A stretch of 64,000 nucleotides of DNA from CAYLJJ01 sp964384025 (GTDB lineage: Bacteria; Myxococcota_A; Bradymonadia; UBA7976; UBA1532), in assembly GCA_964384025.1 (NCBI GenBank), contig CAYLJJ010000002.1:158711-222710 (forward strand), written 5' to 3'. The position numbers were made by a program, and so were the translations under genes. The notes under the pieces were generated by a model that searched no databases, had not been told where the DNA came from, and saw only the letters and a program-made list of their open reading frames with translations. Shown piece by piece: positions 18,279-26,583 of this stretch; the first letter of the stretch is position 1; the number at the start of each line of letters is the position of its first letter.

Positions 18279-20491
18279 GCAGTTCCAAATTTCCCTCTCT
18301 GCCCCTCTGGGCTCTAGCCTCCCTGCTCTATGCGGGGCTCTTGGCTGCGGCGATGATCATCTTTGTCCCTTGGAAGACTCCATGGGTCAACAGCGCGGTC
18401 CTACTCTACGCAGGTCTGCACTTAGTGGCGGCTCCTGGGCTCTGGAGTGGGCGGCGCTGGGCTTGGCGGCTGAGCCTCTGGGCCAACCTCCTGGGGCTCT
18501 TAGCCTGTCTCCTGGTTTGTGCGGGCTTTATCGCCTCCTGGGCCTATCTCAAGGCGGTCTTTGGTGACTTTGGGCGGGGAGCCTCTATTGTCTCCCTCCT
18601 CTTCGCCAGCGTGGCCTTTCAACTCTTGGGACTTTTTCCAACCGTTGGGCTCTATGCTCTCCTGAGGCGAAGAGAATCCTATGGTGGAGGCCAGGGCTGG
18701 CGCAGGCTTCTCCTGGGGCTGAGCCTCTCTCCTCTCCTGGCTTTCTTTATCTATCCCGCCTTCGCCTTAAGCCCGCTCTCTCCGATCTCTCCCGAGGGTC
18801 GCGATCAAGCTACAGCCTATCTGCGAGCCGCTTTAACCAAGCGAGCGCTCCCCAGCCTCTCCGCTTTAGAGGGGGTCACCCCTGGACTGGGCCCCCTCTA
18901 TGTCAGCCTCTATAACCAGGGAAAGCCGCGTATCCGCGTAACTGGAGGTGGGAGCGATATGGCTCAAGCGATCAAGCAGGCTGCTCAAAGCCTCCTGGAG
19001 CACCCTAAGCTTCAGGGGCGGCGGGTCTTCTCTGGACGCCTAAAGCTGGATCGTCTCATCGCCGTAGGACCCGTCCCCAGCACCCCTGAGTTTCTCCAGG
19101 CCTTAGCCTTTAACTCCGGCTTGGATGGCTTGCGGGTCTGGAAGGGAGAGAGCCACACCACCCTGTTACCCGATGATCTCCTCAAAAAGGAGATCTTTGG
19201 TACAAGCCCCCTGATCCCCGGTATTCGAGAGATCCGCTTGGGGGTAAACCTGAACGCTGTCAAGCGACGCCTGGGCAAACGAGCGGAGGGACGCTGGGAG
19301 CGTATCCGTACGGAGGGCTGGATAGAACATCAGGGTGAAAGCCTGCCTGCTTTTCGAGGCAATACAGCTCTCAAGGAGCTTGGGCCCAAGGCTTGGCGTG
19401 CTGCGGCCACCGCCGCAGGTGAATATATCCTACGTCAGATTCAGGAGGATGGGCGCTTTCACTACCAGTACTACCCTCTGCGCGATCATCACCCCCCTTT
19501 TAACCCCAGGAGATACAGCCTCCCTCGTCACGCGGGTACGGTCTACTCCTTGGCGCTGCTCTACGGACTCACAGAAGATCAACGCTTTAAGCGTGGCGCG
19601 GAGCGGGCCATCGCTTGGCTGAGCCAACAGATCCCCGCTCATTGTGGCGGAGATCCTGAGCTGGGCTGTGTAGTCAAGGAGGGCTGGGCCAACCTGGGCA
19701 GCACCGCTCTCAGCGTGGTGGGCATGTTGGAGTACCAACGCCGGACTCAAGATTCTCGCTACCAAGAGCTTATCCAGAGGCAGATCCGCTTTATCCTCTC
19801 CCTCCAACGAGAGAGTGGGGACTTCCATCACCGTTACAATGTGAAGCGGCAGGAGGTGGATAGGGTGATCCGCAAGATGTTCTCCTCAGAGGAAGCGGCC
19901 CTGGCCCTGGTGATGGCCCATGAGCAATCGGAAGAGGAGGCGCAGCTACAGGCCGCCGAGCGAGCCTTAGACTTCTTAAGTAGCAGAAAATATGACTACT
20001 TCTTGGGCTGGTTTATCTACGGCGCCGACCACTGGACCTGTATTGCTGCTGAAGAAGCTTGGCCTCGACTGAAGTCCAAACAGTACCTGGATTTTTGCCG
20101 TGGCTACTCCGACTTTATGGGGCGGATTCAGTATGAGGATCAGGGTTTAGAGAACTGGGACTTTGCTGGGCACTATGGCCTGGGCTTCTTTATGGTGCCT
20201 CAGGCGCCAGCGGCGGCGGGCTTCAGTGAGGCGATCATCTCTACCGCGCTCTTAGCGCGAAAGCATAAAGAGGCCCATGAGGTCTTAGATCGGCAAGTTG
20301 CTCAAGCCCTTGACGCTCTCTCCCGAGATCAGATCCGTCCAGAGAACAGCTGGTTGATGCCACGCCCCAAGGCTGCTGCGGGCGGGATCCGCCGCTCCTT
20401 AGTGGAGCAGGAGATCCGCATCGATTTTGCCCAGCACTCCGCCGCCGCGCTCATCCGAGGCGCCGCCGCCTATGAGCAGCATTCCCTGTAA
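18275..20491 (+). CDS. Membrane-anchored alpha/alpha-toroid protein of unknown function
   Basis: The best start is a TTG overlapping the upstream stop. The N-terminus has about four hydrophobic helices (residues about 5-165). A middle domain follows, then a C-terminal half (about 370-735) of repeated helical hairpins with aromatic and Gly motifs (EYILRQIQEDGRFHYQY, RHAGTVYSLALLYGLT, GWANLGSTALSVVGMLEY, GADHWTCIAAEEAWPRL) typical of (alpha/alpha)6 barrels such as glycosidase or terpene-cyclase-like folds. The middle segment (GPLYVSLYNQGKPRIRV) weakly recalls AMMECR1-like proteins. No catalytic assignment is possible by eye. Coupling to the sigma-54 activator suggests a shared surface or developmental role. 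Confidence 0.7.
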   Translation: MSSSKFPSLPLWALASLLYAGLLAAAMIIFVPWKTPWVNSAVLLYAGLHLVAAPGLWSGRRWAWRLSLWANLLGLLACLLVCAGFIASWAYLKAVFGDFGRGASIVSLLFASVAFQLLGLFPTVGLYALLRRRESYGGGQGWRRLLLGLSLSPLLAFFIYPAFALSPLSPISPEGRDQATAYLRAALTKRALPSLSALEGVTPGLGPLYVSLYNQGKPRIRVTGGGSDMAQAIKQAAQSLLEHPKLQGRRVFSGRLKLDRLIAVGPVPSTPEFLQALAFNSGLDGLRVWKGESHTTLLPDDLLKKEIFGTSPLIPGIREIRLGVNLNAVKRRLGKRAEGRWERIRTEGWIEHQGESLPAFRGNTALKELGPKAWRAAATAAGEYILRQIQEDGRFHYQYYPLRDHHPPFNPRRYSLPRHAGTVYSLALLYGLTEDQRFKRGAERAIAWLSQQIPAHCGGDPELGCVVKEGWANLGSTALSVVGMLEYQRRTQDSRYQELIQRQIRFILSLQRESGDFHHRYNVKRQEVDRVIRKMFSSEEAALALVMAHEQSEEEAQLQAAERALDFLSSRKYDYFLGWFIYGADHWTCIAAEEAWPRLKSKQYLDFCRGYSDFMGRIQYEDQGLENWDFAGHYGLGFFMVPQAPAAAGFSEAIISTALLARKHKEAHEVLDRQVAQALDALSRDQIRPENSWLMPRPKAAAGGIRRSLVEQEIRIDFAQHSAAALIRGAAAYEQHSL

Positions 20492-20568
20492 AGAGCTTAA
20501 AATGATGCTCCTGTGAGGGAACGGCTCCAAATGCGGTCGGCTGTGGATTTTGACTCATGTGCCCTCTC

Positions 20569-23070
20569 TTAAGGGCTTTTAGAAAACCTCGTTGAGCGTC
20601 GTCTGAAGAGGAGGAGGGCTGAGAAGATCAACAGCGCGGCAGGAGGAGAATCTCCTCCCAATCGACAACTACAGCCCTCACTGTCGGGTTCATCTGGAGA
20701 CTCCAGAGGGAGGACACCAGAATCAACCGGCCTCCTCTCCTGGATTTGGATGCTGCTGAAATCTGAGAGCATCCCTTTCTGATATTCGATTGTGCCTGAG
20801 TTGCCCGCGTTATCGTTAAGTTGAGCCCCATCTATAAGTTGAACAGAGTCGATATCCAGATCATAGATCCGTTCCCCTTCCCCGATCTCATAAGAGAAGC
20901 GGATTTCACGACTGTGTTTGATATCTCCAATCTCCAGTTCAGCTCCTGTATTGAGCTGGATCAGCATATTCCCTGTTAGATTGATGGGCTCAGAGAACTC
21001 CAGCCCCAATTCAATACGCTCTCCCTGATGATATGTACCGTTGGGGCTGTGGCTGTTGGCGGCGATCAACCTCGGACGTATCCCGTCGATCTGGATGCCC
21101 TTCTCAGCATTATCCCCTAGATGCCCCAGCGTAGGTAACTCTAACTCCAACGCCTGAGCGTTTAGAAACAGGCCCTCTGCTTCTAAATTCAAGGTCTCTT
21201 CACCTTCGGCGACCTGATAGAAACCCAAAAAACCATCTGAGCCCTCTGTGTTGCCGTTGGGGCTTAACTCTACGAGCTGTGAAGTGTTGAGCTGAAGTTG
21301 GAGGATGATCTGAGGCTGAACCCCTTCAAACTGGAGAAATATGGGGATTCTGTCCCCAATCCCAAAAATGCCAGGCTCTACATCTCCACGAAGTATCAGA
21401 ATATTACGCTCATCAATGGTGGGAGGTGGAGGTTCTGAAGTAAAGTTCGCCCCTATACAAGGAGTGACAGGGATCCCCTCTTCAGGAATCCGCCCATCTA
21501 ACATGTTCCCGGCTGGATCCGAGAGCGCATAAGGGGGATTTCCATCTTGGATAAACTCAAGTAGGGTTAGGCATTCACAGCTTTCATTTTCCTGTATTAT
21601 ATATGGAATATATGCGACATGAGTTTGGATCTCCTGCATTTCATGTTGCACAGAGACCGATGCACCTGTATTTAGTCTTGCAATCAGCTCTTCTCTGACT
21701 ATTACAGGTTTGTCGAACATTACTTTCAACAGCAGTTGTGTATTTGTGCCATATGTCGATGGGAATTCTATTTCTTGCCCAGTACCATCTTGATCGAGCA
21801 AATCAGCTGTTATCTCGATAATTTGAGCATCTTCATCTGGATTATGGACCTCTTGACCCACAACTATATCCATAACATCACCATTTCGATCTATCCAATA
21901 TCCATCTGGAAGGTTCAGCTCTTGGAAATCTCCACGAAGAGGAGTGCCTGAAATAAGGGTAACTCTCTCACTCTGATTAAGTCCTACCCCTCCTGCTTCT
22001 ACCTGAAGGGTTCCACCATTGATAAAAGCATCGCCTATTACCTCAAATCGATCTGAATGTCCAACACCATTGACATCCATATGTATTGCAGTTCCTTCGC
22101 TTTGAGCATAGCTGCCTTCGATCAATATATGCCCTAAATCTAGATTTCCATCTACCCACACTCCGCTGGGATGTATATCTCCGGCGACAATATGAACATC
22201 TCCAATGATTTTTCCATCTCCTTGCAGATTAACTCCGTTTTCCCAGATAAATGATGACAATTCAGATGGAGACGATGATATTTGACAGTTCTGCTCTAGA
22301 TGGAGATCTCCTCCAAAACTAAAACTGCCATCTCCATCAAGGTCAAGATTACCTCTGAAGTCGCTATGTTCGAATATGCAAGAAGAACCCGCGCTTGAGG
22401 AGAAAAAACCAGTAATTATTGCATTTTGCAATCTAAGTGTGCTGTTTCCGTCTATATTTACTGTTCCTTGAATTTCTAGCCTTTGAAACCCTTCTCCAAG
22501 GCTTCCTGTAATAGTTAACTCGCTTCTATCGTTTACACTAACAACTCCTTCATTAAACAACCTAATCATGCTGTTGACTGCAGCAGATATGTTCAGGTTG
22601 CCAAGGTTTTTAAGATACCCTTCACCGTTAATATCACCTGTTGCCTCTATATCTAATACTCCTTGATTAATAACAACTCCTCTGTCGATTAAGAGAGTTC
22701 CTCCTAATCGGCTTTCAGAGCCCTCTTCTAAACTCATGAACTGATTGTGATCATTCATCATGATCTTGAGGCTACCCTGAACTGTCAAGCCACCAAATAT
22801 TCGGATAGAGTCGAGTTCCATCAGCTCAACATCACCGATGATATGTAAATTGGAGATTTCGATATTTGGACCGGCAGACCAAACGGTGATCACTGACGAG
22901 TTCCCAGATAAAATAGCCGTATCTTCTCTACCGGGAATCGTCATATTCCCATCACAAGCCCAAGAGCTGGCAACATCCCAGAGAGGGTGCTCTGCCCCTT
23001 CAGCAACCCAGGTACACTCTGCAGCCCAGGACGGAGCACTCAGACAAAGTAAAAAGAGCAGGATCCTCAA
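20569..23070 (-). CDS. Secreted beta-rich surface protein with MYXO-CTERM-like tail
   Basis: 833 residues from a TTG start with GGAGG eight bases upstream; the signal peptide is MRILLFLLCLSAPSWA. Residues about 60-400 contain many short Asn/Gly/Ile beta-repeats (LDLDGDGSFSFGGDLHLEQN type) that look like a right-handed beta-helix. About 420-790 hold two or more beta-sandwich units (FDKPVIVREELIARLNTGA..., EFSEPINLTGNMLIQLNTGA...). The C-terminus, GCSCRLGG, hydrophobic helix, FRRRS, matches the MYXO-CTERM pattern (Cys motif, membrane helix, Arg cluster). Expected at the cell surface after processing. The 21.5-22.9 kb part is AT-richer than its surroundings. Confidence 0.75.
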   Translation of the reverse strand: MRILLFLLCLSAPSWAAECTWVAEGAEHPLWDVASSWACDGNMTIPGREDTAILSGNSSVITVWSAGPNIEISNLHIIGDVELMELDSIRIFGGLTVQGSLKIMMNDHNQFMSLEEGSESRLGGTLLIDRGVVINQGVLDIEATGDINGEGYLKNLGNLNISAAVNSMIRLFNEGVVSVNDRSELTITGSLGEGFQRLEIQGTVNIDGNSTLRLQNAIITGFFSSSAGSSCIFEHSDFRGNLDLDGDGSFSFGGDLHLEQNCQISSSPSELSSFIWENGVNLQGDGKIIGDVHIVAGDIHPSGVWVDGNLDLGHILIEGSYAQSEGTAIHMDVNGVGHSDRFEVIGDAFINGGTLQVEAGGVGLNQSERVTLISGTPLRGDFQELNLPDGYWIDRNGDVMDIVVGQEVHNPDEDAQIIEITADLLDQDGTGQEIEFPSTYGTNTQLLLKVMFDKPVIVREELIARLNTGASVSVQHEMQEIQTHVAYIPYIIQENESCECLTLLEFIQDGNPPYALSDPAGNMLDGRIPEEGIPVTPCIGANFTSEPPPPTIDERNILILRGDVEPGIFGIGDRIPIFLQFEGVQPQIILQLQLNTSQLVELSPNGNTEGSDGFLGFYQVAEGEETLNLEAEGLFLNAQALELELPTLGHLGDNAEKGIQIDGIRPRLIAANSHSPNGTYHQGERIELGLEFSEPINLTGNMLIQLNTGAELEIGDIKHSREIRFSYEIGEGERIYDLDIDSVQLIDGAQLNDNAGNSGTIEYQKGMLSDFSSIQIQERRPVDSGVLPLESPDEPDSEGCSCRLGGDSPPAALLIFSALLLFRRRSTRFSKSP

Positions 23071-23156
23071 TCTCTTATCCTCCGAGTCAGCAAACCGGTA
23101 TCGGTATGGAATCAGAGACAGCTTAGAGAAAAAGGGGAGGAGAGATCGAGGGCGAC

Positions 23157-23933
23157 TTAGAAGGAACTGCTGACCACCTGGATGAGATCCTTGGAGGAGA
23201 GATCGGAAGTGACCGCATAGCCCACAGGGCCCTGATTGAAGAGGGCAACTCGATAAGCGCCTCGATCATACATCGCGAGGCGCCGCCCCTTGATGGCATA
23301 GACCTCTGCTCCCTGCTCCAGCTCTATATCCCGACCATCGAAGATCAGGACTGTCAGTTTATGTTCATCAACCCCATAGATCAGATAAGCGGCGGAACGA
23401 TCCCGAAAGCCCTCACGGGCTAAGCGGCTGAGGCGACCTCCCAGAAGGGTCGCGCGCTGAAACCGAGGAGCTGCCATATCAAAAGAGAGCTTATCTTTGA
23501 ACCAATCATCCACCTCTCGAGCTTCATCGCTGGGGACCTCTACCGGGACCTGTTGGCAGTGTTGATCCACCGCCTCTTCAACTACTGGAGCGAAGCCTTG
23601 AAGAGGCCCCGAGAGGAGAAAGAGGAGCACCGCTGCGGCCAGAGCTGGGAGAGGCAGCAGGATATTCTTGAGGAGGCGTCGAGCCCGAGCGGGGCGCTGT
23701 GCGCTCTGAAGAGAGTCGAGGAGTCGGGCCTCTACCTCTGGAGGTATATGTTGTCGAGCTTGGAGCTGAGGCCGAATCGCTCGTTTGAACCAAGCTTGCT
23801 GTTCATAATGTTGTCGGCACTGAGGACAGATGGCGAGATGTGCATCAAACTCAGCACGCTCAGGTTCATCTAACTCTCCATCCAGATAAGGATCGAGAAA
23901 CTGCTCAAATTCAGTGCAATTGACCCTACTCAT
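23157..23933 (-). CDS. Anti-sigma factor with zf-HC2 domain
   Basis: 258 residues. The N-terminal zinc-binding anti-sigma domain has CTEFEQFLDPYLDGEL and H-x3-C-x2-C (HLAICPQC). One membrane helix lies near residues 90-112 (LLPLPALAAAVLLFLL), followed by an extracytoplasmic C-terminal domain. The start overlaps the stop of the ECF sigma gene (ATGA), so the pair is translationally coupled. By family it binds and silences its sigma factor until an envelope signal is sensed. Confidence 0.9.
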   Translation of the reverse strand: MSRVNCTEFEQFLDPYLDGELDEPERAEFDAHLAICPQCRQHYEQQAWFKRAIRPQLQARQHIPPEVEARLLDSLQSAQRPARARRLLKNILLPLPALAAAVLLFLLSGPLQGFAPVVEEAVDQHCQQVPVEVPSDEAREVDDWFKDKLSFDMAAPRFQRATLLGGRLSRLAREGFRDRSAAYLIYGVDEHKLTVLIFDGRDIELEQGAEVYAIKGRRLAMYDRGAYRVALFNQGPVGYAVTSDLSSKDLIQVVSSSF

Positions 23934-24580
23934 TGAGCTGCCCTACGTCGGCGCCGAAACATCTCCATATCGGTTACATTATCCGCCTGGGCTCCTTCAG
24001 GTGCTTCGATTACGCCGCGCTCAACAGCGTACTCAAAGAGCTGCACCTGGAGAAGCTTACGGGCTCGATGAAGACGGCTCATCACGGTCCCGACAGGGCA
24101 GTCTAAGACCTCGGCGATCTCTTTATAGGAGAGGTCATGCATATCAGCGAGGAGGACCGCCATCCGAAACTCAAAAGGGAGCCGATCTAGGGCTCGCATC
24201 ACCTCGTCGCCCACCACATGCTTAAGGAAAGCTTCTCGGGTCTCGGGAGGGAGCCAGGGTCTCTCCTCTACAGGATAGCGCTCCAGCAGATCGTCTACTT
24301 GGCGCCCATCCATCACCTTCTGCTCTGTTTGGCGCCGTCTATAGCGGTTGATAAAGATGTTGGTCTGTATTCGGAAGAGCCAAGCCTTGATATTGGTCCC
24401 CTGCTCAAACTTATGCCAGAAACGATAAGCCCTCAGGAAAGTCTCTTGGAGCAGATCCTCAGCTTGGTTCGGATCACGGGTCATTCGCAGGGCGGCGCCG
24501 TAGAGGATATCTCTGTGAGGCATAGCGACCTCTTCAAATTGGGCGTGCTCTCTCTTGCGGCTAAAGAAACTTTTGATCAT
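23930..24580 (-). CDS. ECF-family RNA polymerase sigma factor
   Basis: 216 residues. Sigma region 2 (about 20-90) reads DILYGAALRMTRDPNQAEDLLQETFLRAYRF and region 4 (about 130-180) reads LPFEFRMAVLLADMHDLSYKEIAEVLDCPVGTVMSRLHRARKLL, a textbook ECF layout. A long Arg-rich C-terminal extension (MEMFRRRRRAAQ) overlaps the anti-sigma start. It heads the two-gene operon. A possible autoregulatory promoter would lie in the 80 bp upstream (GGGAATAACTT on the minus strand), but the -10 is unclear. The regulon is unknown. Confidence 0.95.
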   Translation of the reverse strand: MIKSFFSRKREHAQFEEVAMPHRDILYGAALRMTRDPNQAEDLLQETFLRAYRFWHKFEQGTNIKAWLFRIQTNIFINRYRRRQTEQKVMDGRQVDDLLERYPVEERPWLPPETREAFLKHVVGDEVMRALDRLPFEFRMAVLLADMHDLSYKEIAEVLDCPVGTVMSRLHRARKLLQVQLFEYAVERGVIEAPEGAQADNVTDMEMFRRRRRAAQ

Positions 24581-24660
24581 GGCCCATTCCTAGGGTTTTC
24601 AGGTCCGGCTTAACTTCATCTCAGCTTAAGTTATTCCCGGAAGCACCGGGATCCTGAGGA

Positions 24661-26583
24661 TCACATAAAGGCCAAGCCGATCGCCAACTCTAACCAGTGC
24701 CCCTCAAACTGAAAGCCTGGATCGCTCCCCTTCATCAGACGAAAGGGCAGACGATAGCCCAGATCGATCTCCAAGGGGATCTGTGTCCAACCCTCAGGGA
24801 GAAAAGAGAAGCCCAGACGTGGACCAAGCCCTGAGCTTTCTCCTGCATAGAGATAGGGGCCAGCGTTCACCAGGAAGCGGGCTGCCCAGCGCCAGTGAAA
24901 GAGAAAGGCGAACTCAAGGCCCTCACCCTGGTTGACCCCGAACTGGTAGCTGGTCATCCAGTTTGCGAAGTCGTCCAACTCTGAGAGGAAGACCAAGCGC
25001 AGGCCACTCTGATCCTGGTCCTCCCCGATTCTGAGACGGTAACTGAAGAGGATCGACTGATAGGCGAAGGGAGGTGGAGGAGTGGGGAGGGTGCCCGCAG
25101 CGAGCGCTGGCTTGAGGGCATGAAGCTGATCAGGGGGGCGAAGAGCTTGAGTAGGCAGACGCTCACAGATAAAGCGCCCGATGCCTGGAGAGCTACAACC
25201 TGTGCTTGGATCTTCGAAGTTTGGCCCCTCCGCCCACTGAAGCAGGCTGGCGACGCTGGCTCCGACCAACAGGGCGCGCTGATGTCGCAGTAGGCACTCG
25301 GTGATCTCCTGGGGTCGTCGCGCCTGAGTACACTTGAGGGGACCTTGGAGGAGGGGAGGGGCCAGGAGATAGCGATCACCATAGGCCATAAACTCTTGCT
25401 GAGCGATGGCGGTGGCGAAGCCGGTGATCACCCCATGCTGGTTATCCCGATTGTGAACATAGCGAGAATCGGAGAGCCCCCAAGCGCCGCGATCAGTGCG
25501 TATATGCCCCCCTGCGAAGCTGTCTTGGAGGAAGTGGAGCCCTGAGCCCTCCATGATCAGGGAGAGGAGCGCTGTGGCGCTCTGCTCCAAGATATTTAAG
25601 CTTCGTGGGCTTTTGGGCTGATCCAGGAGAGCTTGGAGGGGGACGCTCACTGCTTGGGTCAACTGAGGATCAGCTCGCTGAAACCAAACACCCAGGTGCT
25701 CCAGGATCAGCTGGCCAAGCAGAGCGCAGCCCAGGGCGCGTCCCTCTGTTGGTTTCAGCTCCTCCCAGTCCAGGGCCTCAAAGGGAGGATGATCTTCGGA
25801 GAGATCCTCCAGCTCCTCTGGATCGATGCCCATAGACTCCCGACAGCCTCTCCTTAAAATCTCCTGAGCTACGCCATGAAAGCCAAGCCAAGCACCGTAG
25901 GCTTCAGCGCCAAAGTGGTGATGGTTTCTGAGCACCAAATCCAGATAGTGGGGGTTATCAAAGCTGTGAGCTGTAGGAGGATCATGAGGCCCGAAAGGGG
26001 CAGGGGCACGGCGAGCATCTTGGAGGAGCCGTTTTGGGAGCGTCTCAAGAGGAGCAGCGAGAGCTTGGCTGAGCTGCTCGCGAAGCTGCGCCCAGGGAAC
26101 AGGCTCTTCCGTCTCACAAGCGTCCTCAGCGACATCAGCCTCCACACCTCCAGCATCTCCAGGTTCGCTCATCCACTCCATAAGCCTCAAGCTGAGCCCA
26201 GGCCGCACCGCTCTGGGATGACCTCGAACAGGGCCAAAGAGAGAGAGATGATCAGGCAACGCCACGATATCCCCCAGGGTGATGGGATGATCCCCCGACT
26301 CCACTGGAGGCTCAGCTAAGAGATTGATGCTGCCCTCAAGCTGCTTATACTCATCTAGACAGTAGGGACGATCCCAGCGCTGGGGACAGAAGAGAGAGAG
26401 GGCCAGATAGCGCGCCAAGAGAGGATCGCTGGGAGCCTCTTTCAGGCGTTGAACTAAGCGCTTCTGAGCTTCAAAGCAGGCCTGATCGGAGAAGAAACTG
26501 TGCTCCAGATAGTCAAAGCTCCAGCTCTGAAGAGGGTAGAGGAGAGAGAGCAGCAGGAGGGCGCGGAGAGGGCTCCAAGTCAA
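24661..26583 (-). CDS. Exported zinc phospholipase C/S1-P1-like protein with beta-rich C-terminus
   Basis: 640 residues from a TTG start coupled (TTGA) to the upstream metalloprotease gene; signal peptide ending around LLSLLYPLQSWS. Metal-binding motifs resemble zinc-dependent phospholipase C/P1 nuclease proteins: an N-terminal His cluster (LRNHHHFGAEAYGAW) and GLHFLQDSFAGGHI (HxxxD followed by H). The last 130 residues alternate hydrophobic and polar positions with aromatic ends (FQSILFSYRLRIG..., GPRLGFSFLPEGW, WLELAIGLAFM), resembling outer-membrane beta strands. Possibly an outer-membrane-associated lipase or nuclease. Substrate is not determinable here. Confidence 0.55.
   Translation of the reverse strand: MTWSPLRALLLLSLLYPLQSWSFDYLEHSFFSDQACFEAQKRLVQRLKEAPSDPLLARYLALSLFCPQRWDRPYCLDEYKQLEGSINLLAEPPVESGDHPITLGDIVALPDHLSLFGPVRGHPRAVRPGLSLRLMEWMSEPGDAGGVEADVAEDACETEEPVPWAQLREQLSQALAAPLETLPKRLLQDARRAPAPFGPHDPPTAHSFDNPHYLDLVLRNHHHFGAEAYGAWLGFHGVAQEILRRGCRESMGIDPEELEDLSEDHPPFEALDWEELKPTEGRALGCALLGQLILEHLGVWFQRADPQLTQAVSVPLQALLDQPKSPRSLNILEQSATALLSLIMEGSGLHFLQDSFAGGHIRTDRGAWGLSDSRYVHNRDNQHGVITGFATAIAQQEFMAYGDRYLLAPPLLQGPLKCTQARRPQEITECLLRHQRALLVGASVASLLQWAEGPNFEDPSTGCSSPGIGRFICERLPTQALRPPDQLHALKPALAAGTLPTPPPPFAYQSILFSYRLRIGEDQDQSGLRLVFLSELDDFANWMTSYQFGVNQGEGLEFAFLFHWRWAARFLVNAGPYLYAGESSGLGPRLGFSFLPEGWTQIPLEIDLGYRLPFRLMKGSDPGFQFEGHWLELAIGLAFM

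Noticed and set aside
24600..24660. Hairpin CCCGG-AAGCA-CCGGG between sigma gene and phospholipase-like gene as terminator
   Set aside because: Only five base pairs and no T run on either strand.
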